Shown: in pieces, positions 12,240 through 23,300 of the stretch
Layout: each line of letters opens with the position of its first letter
How positions within the stretch are numbered: the first letter of the stretch is position 1
DNA from: Argopecten irradians
Lineage: Eukaryota; Mollusca; Bivalvia; Pectinida; Pectinidae
Direction of reading: 5' to 3'
NCBI RefSeq assembly: GCF_041381155.1
Contig: NC_091144.1
Span: forward strand, 35,317,262 to 35,381,261
DNA length: 64,000 nt
Position numbers and translations under genes: made by a program
The notes under the pieces: model-generated
What the model was told of the DNA's origin: nothing
Databases searched by the model: none
The model's input: only the letters and a program-made list of their open reading frames with translations

Positions 12240-14450
12240 CCTCTACCACCAGGAAGATATGACTTCTGACTTTTAGTTTTCAAATGACATGTTTACAAAG
12301 TAGTGGTGCTGTAATACTAATTAGTATCTGTGTGATAATTTTGCCGGTAATGCTAATTAATCATGTTACGCCTGTATGACTCTCAATCAGGTTCATCAAC
12401 CGTGAAATGGGACATGTGGATGAGGTGTCAGTTGGAATAAAGAAAACGTTGGTTGACCTACATTCGCTGCAGGGTAAGAATTAGGAATCATTGATTGGTT
12501 AATGAAAACAATAATAGAAAAAATATTTAGTTTTTCGAGATTGAGTTACATGTTTGATAGGCGGAATAGAATTTGACTTTCGTGGACATTTTTTTTCTGA
12601 CTCTCCAGAAAGTATTCGACTTGCGTGAAATTGAATATTTTTCTATGTTTGATTGAATGAATGAATGAATGAGTGAAGTTTAAACTTTACTTCATCGTTA
12701 ATAAAATTAACATATAGGGTTAGATACTAGTAAGAAGAAATTATGAAAAATGACTTAATATAAATAATATTTGTTTTTACAGGGACACCCTGATTGCGAA
12801 ACAAAAATTATAACTTCACAGTTAATGGATTATAATGTCAGAAAATCTATACCGATGGCCTTAAATGAAGTTGCAATACCAAACAAATACAAGATTCCTT
12901 TTGTAAGTATATGTTTATAATGAAGGTTTTTTTAGATTTTATTTTAGAATTCACATTTTAAAAATTAAATAAAAGCTTTTTGAAGGGAAGTAATGATAGA
13001 TGATGTACATCATTTAAAACCTTTTTGCGTGCGATTTTATTTCACGTAAGTTTACTATTAGATACCACGATATCCAGTCACTGTGTAAATGTTCAAATGC
13101 TCCAAGCAGACAAATTGAATTTCTTTCTATCAAAAATAGGAGCAGACGAATAAGTACTTTTGTACAGTTACAAAGGTTATTTACTTTCCAACATTACCAC
13201 CATTGAAAAGTTTGAGCTTCTAATTTTGCTTCAAGATGAATTTTTTAAAATCCTAGGCACTATTTCCTGTGTGGGTTGCGCATGCACCATCTGCAAAAGC
13301 AAACAAATTATTTTACATTTCTTTTATGTTAATTAGACATATACATGATTAAACACCAATTATTGTTCAAATGATGAATATCGTTTATGCTCTGTCGGCG
13401 GTGGAGCATCTTTATATTGTATAGCCAATCGATAGCGAAGACCAGTTAGGGACAAAATTTTATCTCCGATAAATAAATATATGATCACACTGTAAGATTT
13501 TTGAGCTAAACCGTTACTTAAGCACAGGAAATTATATGAATTTAAATTGCGAAACTAAATTTCTGTTAAATAAAAATTAACAAATTTGTCACCCAGACAG
13601 TAATTTAGAGTATAGTATTTCCTTCTATTGTCTGTGATTTTATCAAGAAAGAAGAAAGAAAGAAAAACAGTTCATGGAAGAAGAACGATAATTGTTTTCG
13701 TTTTGAAGGTCATACAATCTTTGACACAAATCGAATTAACTACGCAAAATTATTTGTTAATCAAAATATTTCCGGATATTCAATATTCCTCCCGTGTAAG
13801 CGCCCAGTGATTTGTTGATATGGTTGACATTTTGTGTGTCATTTATCATATCTATTTCCCGCTTTGTTTCATTTTGTGCAGGGTTACAATAGGGCAAAGG
13901 CCATGAATGACTCCCATTCCAGAATACTAATCCCAATACGTTTTTTGTGTTAAATATATACACTGGCTGCTTAGATATTTTTACATTATTTATTTATTAA
14001 TAATTTACTTAACTTATATTCTAATAATTGTCTTTGTAGTTCTAAAATGACTTAGTATTCAATGTATGTAATTTTTTTTAGACTTTTTATCTGTTTATTG
14101 TTCATTTTATTTTATTATACAAAATGTATATACTTATATTTTCTTTTCTTTACGTTCTTTTTTGTAACGAATAAAGAGTCTGATATTGTCAACTTAAAAG
14201 GAAGAAACGAAACAATTACCAGCATTTTTTAATTAATATTTTCTGTACAGTCAGGTCAATAATAACTTTTCTCTTTTCTGATAATGTATTTGATTTTGAG
14301 AAAAGTATTCGGCCCATTCCATTGGTCTTAAAAGTATGACGTTACGCCCGCAAACACATGACGTCACAATCAATACCTACCTGCAAGGAAAAATAACTCT
14401 GTAATATGGAAATATAGAATACTGCCATTATCAACCGAAAGGTGTGCATC
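12240..14450. other. intergenic, repeat fragments only
   Basis: Upstream of gene A. Holds a fragment at about 12830-12905 of the AGGCCC..CCTTTCCG MITE family, a MITE right end at about 13330-13415 (CTCTGTCGGCGGTGGAGC), half of the GACGTCA-bearing MITE family at about 14334-14412, and a plus-strand AATAAA at about 14170 in an AT-rich tract. No exon chain was recognised. Confidence 0.5.
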
Positions 14451-14459
14451 TTAAGTTAA

Positions 14460-15027
14460 AGGGACAATTCACTCAGGCTAATTCTTTTACATAACCAATA
14501 AGCAAAATATGGCATAAATGTATTGTTCTACATTTCTTATGAAACATATAACATAAAATATTGACTTATTTCACGTCATTGTTTAGTATTTTAATTGATA
14601 CCGTTGTAATTACAAATCGTTGATCAATACGATTAAGCAGGTACAATATGTACGCTATACCCATACCCGAGCCAAAGTCACACACGTTAAACAAATGAAC
14701 TACATAATCACTGAGGAGGTGATAAAATGATTTTTTAGGCAAGACAATTCACCTAATAAGGTAAACACACTACTGCAAGAGTGATTTGAGCAGTTCTAGA
14801 CAAAAATTGCATTACTCTACAAGCAAGGGACAGGGTTTGGCATACAAGATGTTCGACCACAATGAGTAATGGCGGACAGCGAGCGAGTTTGAACATTTCG
14901 CACGCATTTCACCACCATGGGCTTTTCTGGCATATCACAGTAAAACCGACTGATCTTATTTCCGTTAGGACTGGGTTTTTTCATTATATCTACAATTTTT
15001 AATGTTCTCTTAGACTGAATTGTCCCT
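14460..15027. mobile_element. 568-bp MITE with TTAA target duplication
   Basis: Terminal inverted repeats AGGGACAATTCACTCAG and TAGACTGAATTGTCCCT are flanked by TTAA at 14456-14459 and 15028-15031. TTAA target choice is characteristic of piggyBac-type transposases. No coding frame inside. Confidence 0.75.
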
Positions 15028-15111
15028 TTAATATAACCAAACTATACTGAAGACGACACAATGATTTAGTTTCAAATTCTATTTGGAACATATATAGAGG
15101 ATGATCCTTGG

Positions 15112-16030
15112 ATTATGTGAAATCACTATAAATCAGTTGGATTATGTGAAATCACTGGATATCAGGCGGATTATGTGAAATCACTGTATACTGGGCGGAT
15201 TATGTGAAATCACTGGATATCAGGCGGATTATGTGAAATCACTGGATATCAGGCGGATTATGTAAAATCACTATAAATAAGTTGGATTATGTGAAATCAC
15301 TGGATATCAGATGCATTATATAACATCACTGGATATCAGATGGATTATGTGAAATCACTGGATATCAGATGGATTATGTGAAATCACTGGGTATCAGGCG
15401 GATTATGTGAAATCACTGGATATCAGCTGGATTATGTGAAGTCACTTGATATCAGGCGGATTATGTGTAATCATTATAAATCAGTTTGATTATGTGAAAT
15501 CAATAAATATCGGATGGATTATGTGAAATCACTGGATATCAGATGGCTTATGTGAAATCAATGGATATCAGGCGGATTATGTGAAATCACTGGATATCAG
15601 GCGGATTTTGTGAAATCACTGGATATCAGGCGGTTTATGTGAAATCACTATAAATCAGCTTGATTATGTGAAATCACTAAATATCGGATGGATTATGTGA
15701 AATCACTGGGTATCAGGCGGATTATGTGAAATCACTGGATATCGGATGGATTATGTGAAATCACTGGGTATCAGGCGGATTATGTAAAATCACTGGATAT
15801 CAGTCGGATTATGTGAAATCACTGGATGTCAGGCGGATTATGTGATATCACATGTGGATTATGTGAAATCATTGGATATCAGGCGGAATATGTGAAATCA
15901 CCGGATATCAGTCGGATTATGTGAAATCACTGGATATCAGTCGGATTATGTGAAATCACTGGATATCAGATGGATTATGTGAAAACACTGGATATCAGGT
16001 GGATTATGTGAAAACACTTGGTATTAGGTA
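15112..16030. repeat. 29-bp minisatellite
   Basis: About 31 tandem copies of a unit like GGATTATGTGAAATCACTGG followed by ATATCAGGC. Spacing between neighbouring copies is 29 bp where checked. Variants change the last few bases (CAGGC, CAGAT, CAGTC) or replace TGGATATC by TATAAATC. Confidence 0.9.
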
Positions 16031-16290
16031 ATAATGTGGTAAGCTGTCCATATATTAAACTCATGGAAATGATTATCTTTCTCAAATAGCGCCGTGAAAC
16101 TTCGTGAAACTGTTAACAGCAGATTATTTTAGATAAACTATACAGATAATTTAGTCGTAGAAATGATTACCTGTCTTCAATACGGTCGTTAAACTGTTCA
16201 TAGTAGTTTATTTTAGGTAGACTTCACAGGTAATATACTCGTGAAAATGATATCTCTGTTTCCAAAACTGTCGTCGTGAAAATACTGTTT
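16031..16290. repeat. about 100-bp degenerate tandem repeats, left block
   Basis: Units contain CTCGTGGAAATGATTATC, a CTCCAAAACTGTCG-like word and TAGTTTATTTTAGGTA. The same units continue at 17450-17935, so the DNA between looks inserted. Confidence 0.6.
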
Positions 16291-16641
16291 ACGTATGCCT
16301 TGCGGATATGATATTAGACTCTTGGAAATTAATGTTTGGGACTTTCTGCTTCTGAGTATTTTTTTCATATTGGACCTTCTGCCTCAAATAGTACAATCAT
16401 GCATCTATAATATTTATTCGGGCCCATCTCTCGCCTGGTTCTCTAAAAGAATTCAGGACTCATCTGGCTATGGATTTATAGTATGGTCAAACTTGACCGA
16501 AACTTTATTTTGTATCATACATTTACAGTGCTTAGTGTAAGATCGTTTATCATTTCGTTCTTCAGTAGGATTCAGGGCTCTCCTCGTTACTCTAGCCGGT
16601 CTCATCACAGGACTTTGGCTGGTCCTCCATATAAGTACCAG

Positions 16642-16873
16642 GATTTGGTTTGGTTTGGTTTGTTTATTTATTACGTCCTATTAACAGCCAGGGTCATGTA
16701 AGGACGTGCCAGGTTTGTTGGTGGAGGAAAGCCGGAGTACCCGGAGAAAAACCACCGATCAACGGTCAGTACCTGCCAACTGCCCAACATGGGATTCGAA
16801 CCCGCTTCCTAGAGGTGGAGGGCTTGTGGTAATATTTCGGGACATCTTAACCAATCGGCCACCGCGGCCTCAA
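16642..16873 (-). mobile_element. tRNA-derived SINE
   Basis: Read on the minus strand it starts with a tRNA-like head: box A-like TGGCCGATTGGTTAAG and box B GGTTCGAATCC. A body with CTCCGGCTTTCCTCCACC follows, and it ends in an (AAACC)n tail. A 10-bp direct repeat, AGTACCAGGA, flanks it at 16634-16643 and 16875-16884, as expected of target-primed insertion. The anticodon stem is degenerate, so it is not a functional tRNA gene. Confidence 0.85.
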
Positions 16874-16884
16874 TAGTACCAGGA

Positions 16885-17449
16885 ATAATTTCCCGTATCA
16901 AAGGAGGGGTGTCAATTTGGGCCTTCTGGTGGCCGTGACCGATAAGCATTATTTTTGTTTGCATACATGTTTGTTTGTATACCATATGATTAATTGTTTT
17001 TTATGAATTATAATACATTTATGTGTTAATAATAAAACATTTTGGAAAATATAACTTAAATGTCTAAAAATAAATCACAGTGACCTAATTTTGTAAAATG
17101 TCAATTATGTTAAAAAGTTTATCTGGTGTCATAATATATCAGAAAACAAATGTTATATATCATATTAAATTGCATCAAACATATACAAAAAAAAGATATT
17201 GTGTCGCAAACTTTCATCCACTTATTCACATGCAAAGGTATATTTAACTAATAGCATTACCTATTTTTTTATAAAAGAGAAAAAAGGCAGATGAGAGAAG
17301 GAATATAGCAAAAGATGTGCAGGGAAGAGAAGCAAATGGTGGGGGAAATTGGGGAAGAAAGAAAAATAGAGACAGGGCTAAGGAAAGCAGGGGGGTAGAA
17401 GGACAGAATGCACTTTTTAATTCCTTTGATTGTTGTTATTTATAAATGC
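16885..17449. other. AT-rich intergenic stretch
   Basis: No gene seen; a purine-rich tract lies at about 17270-17400. Confidence 0.5.
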
Positions 17450-17935
17450 GTATCTATCTCCAAAACTGTTGTAAAACTGTTGATACTAGTTTATTTTAGG
17501 TAAGCTGACCAGATGTTAACTTATTAAATGGTTATCTATCTCCAAAACTGTTAATAGTAGTTTATTTCAGATAAGTTGCCCAGATTTTAAACTCGTGGAA
17601 ATGTTTATCTATCTCCAAAACTGTCGTTGTGAAACTGTGTCCTGAGTCTCGCAACAAAATAAACCTTGTATTGTAAGATACTAACCATGTATTCTCAATT
17701 TATTTTAGGTAAGTTGCCCACATTTCACACTAGAGAAAGTAATTATCTATCTCTAAACCTGTTAATAATAATAGTTAATTTAAGGTAATGCACACACATA
17801 TTAAACTCGTGAAAATGATTATCTTTCTCCATACCTGGTAATAGTAGTTACTTTAAGGCAATTCACCCATATATAAAACTCGTGGAAATGATTTAGATAT
17901 CTCCAAAACTGTCGTCAACCTTCCACAGTAGTTTA
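17450..17935. repeat. about 100-bp degenerate tandem repeats, right block
   Basis: Four or five units with TATCTATCTCCAAAACTGT, ATAGTAGTTTATTTTAGGTA and AAACTCGTGGAAATG, matching 16031-16290. Confidence 0.65.
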
Positions 17936-19030
17936 TGTACACTGCAATCGAGACATGGTTGACACTTAACGTGGACGACACGTGATTTGTTTCACCTTAG
18001 GCTGTTTAATTGGACACGACAAATGACCGTGACTGGACTGCTAATACCATCGCTCTGTTTTGTATAGACAATAAATCATACTGTCCCATCAGGTAACGGT
18101 CGTACAATCCTCTTCGATCATCAAACAACATGTATTTTTCCTTTGTTGCATCAGGTATAGCATTACAAACAAATTCATCATCTTTTCATTGTGATTGAGA
18201 AGAGTATATTTCTTTCAAATTCATTTCAAACAGACAAACTTATCATAAATCAAAACAGTTAATTCAATGTCCATTGCTTAAACTGTAAGTCACTTAACAC
18301 AATTTGTGTTAACATAAAGCTTTTTAACTTATACGATCGAGGGAAATTCAAACAAATGAAATATGTCCTCGGAAAAAAGAAATTGTTGACTCTGACTGCA
18401 AACTCCTTAATCGGGATCTAACAGATCGGGTATATTTGTTTTCTGAGTGGGATTCCGCTTTTTGTTTTCTTGATTCCGAAAAGTCTCTTCATCCAATTTT
18501 GTAGACACACGCTGTGATAAGTAGGTGTTTTATTCTTCGGATGTGTAATAAATGTTCTTTAAAACATAAACCATGATTTCAGCCACATAGCAAGACGTAT
18601 ATTAATATTTGAAACTTGCATTAATGTTAGATATTAATTTATAGCCGAAGCATACACCTGATTGTGCTAAATTAGGGTTGTATGAAGATATGGTGTTTGA
18701 TATTCGCTGTTATATTAAGATATTTTCTACAAATTATTAAAGCTATTTCCATAGCTAATTTAATTCTCTAAGAAATATCAAAAAACGGTAAATATTGTTT
18801 AAAGATTGAATCATTCTGAAAAGTATTTTACGGTAAAATTTACACTACAAAAAAAACTTTCTTCTTTTAGAGCGCTAGAGTATGCTTATAGGTGTAATAT
18901 TGAATATAAACAAAAATCTGATCACATGACTTTCCATGGCGATAAATCACGTGACAGACTTGACATGTTTATGACAGTAGCGCAATCTTTTGTATCCATT
19001 ATGAAACACTAAAGCTATATCACGGTCTCC
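17936..19030. other. AT-rich intergenic stretch
   Basis: No gene or clear repeat recognised; the 68-residue frame at 18806-19012 has no supporting feature. Confidence 0.5.
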
Positions 19031-19032
19031 CT

Positions 19033-19490
19033 AAATTCCAGTTATGTGTACCATAACTTGGGGAAAATTTGACATATTTGTTTTTCTTCAGTAAACTATT
19101 GAAAAGCAAATGGTTTGAGGAATTAAGTCGTTAAATCCTTCAAATGGACAGATACATATAAATGTTGCCTTTATATACGTTAGTTACCACACCGAAGTGT
19201 TGCTGTGTAAAATTCTTCTTATGTATGTTTAGATAGAAACGTACCTGTGGAAATGACTTTACAATTACTAATAATACTGGAAAAAATGTGAAATAAAATT
19301 TAGACAATACGTTGGCTTCTTTAACTGTATAGTAGATGTAATTGTAATGATTTTTTGCGGTATTGTAAGTATGTAAAATTAAAACTTATGCATTGTAAGT
19401 ATTGTTATTCTCAAAATGTTCGTAATTTTGGCGGTGAGTAATTTTTAATAACTTTAATTGTATTTTAATACCGTGAAACTACACCATAAA
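19033..19490. mobile_element. diverged copy of the MITE at 56961-57475
   Basis: Shares words such as TTTGTTTTTCTTCA, CAAATGGACAGA and ACTTTACAATTACTAATAAT in the same order as the element at 56961-57475. Its ends are too diverged to place exactly. Confidence 0.55.
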
Positions 19491-19642
19491 ATGACTTCCA
19501 ACTTTGCTACTATGCTTAGACCGTTACTATTGTAACTATAACCATGTCTATCGTTTTTTTATTTAAGTATTAAGCTATTATGAAATATATGGTTTACATA
19601 GATGCCAGAGATTTAATTAATTTACTTGAAAAACTGTAAATA

Positions 19643-19802
19643 TAAGGAATAGATGTTTATTTTGTTGAGGTTATGAGGGTATAATGATAATGGAGCCCGT
19701 GTAAATTTTATGTAACCCGGCTTCGCCGGGGTTACATAATTTACACGTGCTCCATTATCATTATACCCTCATAACCTCAACAAAATAAGCATCTATTCCT
19801 TA
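19643..19802. repeat. near-perfect 160-bp hairpin element
   Basis: Arms run from AAGGAATAGATG through GTTGAGGTTATGAGGGTATA to a short CCGGCTTCGCCGG loop and back. A 12-bp direct repeat GCCAGAGATTTA lies at 19604-19615 and 19804-19815, possibly a target duplication. A relative is at about 60230-60385. Confidence 0.8.
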
Positions 19803-19973
19803 AGCCAGAGATTTACAGGCAATTTTCATAATGTGTGTTTGGGTATTATGACAAGCGAATGAAAATATAAATCCCAGGGAAATATAGAAAAATGTTAAAT
19901 GATTTTCATATACACGCTTTCAAATGACGTTCGTGGTGTAAATGATGACGTCATTGTGGATCGTTGTAATTTT

Positions 19974-20153
19974 TCCGTCTTAGCATATTACAGTTACCTC
20001 CCTTGCTGGTAGGTATCAATTGTGACGTCATTATTTTGTGAGCGAAACTCACGTCGTTTTCTCTGAAAAGTATCACAGTGCGCTCAAAGCATGACGTCAC
20101 AATCCATACCTATCCGCACGGACAGATAACTAATATATGCAAATAATACGGAA
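19974..20153. mobile_element. TGACGTCA-bearing MITE
   Basis: Inverted ends TTCCG..GCATATTACAG and TATATGCAAATAATACGGAA. Inside are inverted ACGTCA words, including ATTGTGACGTCATTATTTTG. It lies just downstream of the gene B stop. Other copies in the window share the same plan. Confidence 0.7.
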
Positions 20154-20275
20154 TTGATTGTCAGAGGTGATATCAATGATTCATCAATAAATATAAAATT
20201 GTCGTGACTGACTTATTTACTAATAATATAATTCTGCACATAAAACAATAAGAAATTCATCTGCTTTAAAAAAAA

Positions 20276-20281
20276 TTTAAT
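20276..20281 (-). terminator. candidate poly-A signal of gene B
   Basis: Minus-strand ATTAAA, 63 nt beyond the predicted TAG. No perfect AATAAA was noticed nearby, so this is tentative. Confidence 0.35.
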
Positions 20282-20343
20282 TTTCATCTTCGGGCGTCGT
20301 GAAGTTCGTTTACACGAATTGTTTCTGTCTTTCCATCTGTCAT

Positions 20344-20355
20344 CTAATAAGCACC
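20344..20355 (-). CDS. Gene B terminal exon 33 (G A Y stop)
   Basis: Acceptor TTCTTATTTTACAG, then GGT GCT TAT TAG. Parallels the terminal exon of gene A; the stop is followed by ATG in both. Confidence 0.7.
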   Translation of the reverse strand, partial: GAY

Positions 20356-23300
20356 CTGTAAAATAAGAAAAATAATTGGAAATAAATTACAATTGGTCAA
20401 TCCTACTCAGGAACAATACAAGAATACTATTTTTTTTAACAAAAGCTTATATCACTTTCTACGGTAGTTAAAAAACTGCTCAAAACGTTTTCCCAAATAG
20501 GAAGCTACGTCATTACGTCCCTTTGTTGGACGCCGATAGCCGTCGGGCGGCGCTGCCTATTTTTGATATTTCGGGTTGGAAGCAAATGTAAACAAGGACA
20601 CGCCGCATCGTACACATACTCAGCACTATGATGCACAATTCTGATTATCTTTATTACCTCTAAAGTGAACAGTACACTGTTATAATAAAACTCTCGGGAA
20701 ATCTACGTCATTCACATTCACTGTTTCATAGCATTTGTTTCGTATATTAATGGGAAAATACCCATCACCAATTGAAATTGAATTGAAACTAATACAATTC
20801 GAATAACGTAATACAAGACGATAAGCTATCGGTCATATTGTTGTCTGAATATCTAGGTTTATAAATGGTGGGATTATAAACGGAAAATTTATCAAAGACA
20901 AAATGTGATTTAAAGAAACTAGTTAGAATTTGCTGTCTGGCGATTGGAGGGCACAATCTAAAAGGAATTCAACTAATTGTATCGATGGAAGATATTTAAA
21001 TGCAGTACTTACGGCTATTGGGAGACCTCCATATTGCTAGAAAAAGACAATACAAAGTATTGTTAAGAAGTAAGTATCGGACGCACAATTAAAACCAATT
21101 AATCTATAAATACTACATAGCAAAAAAAAAAGGTATTTCCTTGTATCGAAACATATGTGTTATTCAATATCCCCACCCCCCGAAAATAACAGGACCCAAT
21201 GATATGAATACTATTAATTTTAAGTTTAAGATTTCTCTGTGAACAGATGTTAAAGATGCTCCATCGCCGACGAAATGCATTTTTGTGTTAATTAGACATT
21301 TGTAAACACGATTGAGTACCAGTTACTGTATACTCTGTCGACGATGGAGCATCTTTAAACAAAACCATTGGAATGGTTGGTGAGTACGTTCCGATATATC
21401 TATCAAATCTAATGTGAAAGTAGCGAGTGTGTATGCAATCTTAGCAGCATACAATAGGATTATGAGATAAACAGAATGCTGTGAACTAAGCAGGACTGGT
21501 GGTGATGTTTTTTTTATATGCTATTAAAGTTACTTTTTCGATAGTTTACGGATCATTATTAACCAATCAGAACGAAGAATAACATTAACTTTTGTTAAAT
21601 TTTCAAGATTTTTTTTCTGATATACAACTAAAAGCTCTGAAAACAAAGAAATGTTCGTTAGCAATTATAAGAAATTCGGAAGACTAACTTCGATTTGTTT
21701 TCTTTTATTTCATAATTAGTTAAGAATTAATAACTTTTTTTTTGTTGTATTCATTTTACTGATATCCTTAAACAGATTCGCAGAAAAGAGTACAATGCTT
21801 TTCTATTTTTCCACACCTAATCTCAAATGAGCATACTTACTAATTATTACTAAATACTTATGCTGTTTTGTATTTATTTTGTTAAGTTTTGGATGGGTTA
21901 GGTGTGTGTCTGTTTTATTGTTCAGAAACAGAAGTGTAGTTTGATAATTTGTTAAAAAAGACGAATACATCTCAAAAATATTGTTTTTCCAAGCAAGATA
22001 TAAATGAAATGGAAAGACCACAGGAGGTTTTTTTTATTGAACTGATTTTTTTAAGATTATTCTCTGATAGGGTACGTAGACACGTAACATTTTACATAAG
22101 ATATAATATTGTCTATTTTGATTATTACTTACAAATGATTGAGTTCCTCCGAACAATGATGCGCCCTATCGGAAAAATAAAAATCAGTGATGAGCTTTAT
22201 TAATTACAACATCCTGTCATTCTTAACTACAAATGTATAAAAAGAATAGCTTGGCAGCAATCGGTTTTAATGGATGTAAAAAATGGAAAGACCAATAAAA
22301 TCTTTCGGTATAATGAATATTTTTTTAGGATTGATTATTCTCTTCCTGGTTCGTAGATACATAGCATTGTATATAAATCATCATATTATAAATTTTGTAT
22401 TATTACTAACAAATGTTTGTTGTTGGAATCCTTGCATTGCTGCGCCCTATCGGAATAGAAAAATCAGTAAATGAGCTTTCAAAATTACACATGAAATCAA
22501 ACATAAGCAAAAGATGAGTGACAAGAGATAATAAGCGTCTTTAGATATGTCCAAAAAGAAATAAAGCTTAAATTTAAAAAGACGTATAGAGCCCAAGTCT
22601 TTGATTTAAAGATACTTATAATAACATGCTCTTTAAAGCTTGCATTTTTCATTCAAATGACCTACAAGTGCCAACTGATTAAAAATACATATCCTTTGCT
22701 TATTTTCACTTTTGCCTACGCATTTTGTGAGAAAATATGCAATGTTGAGCTTTGATATAAGAGCAAGGAGGACAATAATAAGGCAATACGTTACATTTGA
22801 TATACTAGATATATCAATCTAATATCAAAATAAGTTTAAATGCCCTATTTACCGTCATTCAACGAAATATCTGTGCTTTCAACATTGAAATACTTCATAG
22901 AATTATTCAATGAATAAATTACGAGATAATGGAATACAACTGTGTGTGTAGTTGATTTTTATCTGCAGTGAAATCAGGTTAAATTGAAGAATTAATGGGA
23001 AATCTTATTCATAAATTATCAAGATATTCATGTAACCAAGGTAAAAAGACTGCAAATTAAGTGGGTTCTACTGACGAAGGGATATAGCGCAATATATTAC
23101 AGCTGTTTTTAAAGCTATCGATCGCGAAACGGCTTTTATTTTTAAAAATGTAACTGTAACAGCGTGTTTTAAAATTTTGTAGAGTTCCAAAAGATATCAG
23201 CTTACCGTTGACATTACACTTATCACACTGTACAATTTTAAAAAGATAAAGTAAATGTAAATATGAATAACGCGGGTCGTCTTATGGTACTAGGGAGTTG

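Noticed and set aside
12781..12903. Possible plus-strand exon between TTTTTACAG and GTAAGT
   Set aside because: The segment matches the interior of the CCTTTCCG MITE family (ATACCGATGGCC..., CAAACAAATACAAGATT), so the open frame is more likely an accident of a repeat fragment.
13860..14200. Possible 3' end of a plus-strand gene (AATAAA near 14170)
   Set aside because: No upstream exon chain could be found, and AATAAA is frequent by chance in this composition.
16650..16880. tRNA gene suggested by GGTTCGAATCC
   Set aside because: Followed by a SINE body and (AAACC)n tail with target duplications, and the anticodon arm does not fold properly; classed as a SINE.
21835..21875. Possible micro-exon ending at a GTAAGT donor (revcomp of 21829-21834)
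   Set aside because: The segment back to the nearest AG is about 25 nt, not a multiple of three, and its translation (HKYLVII) is unlike gene B.
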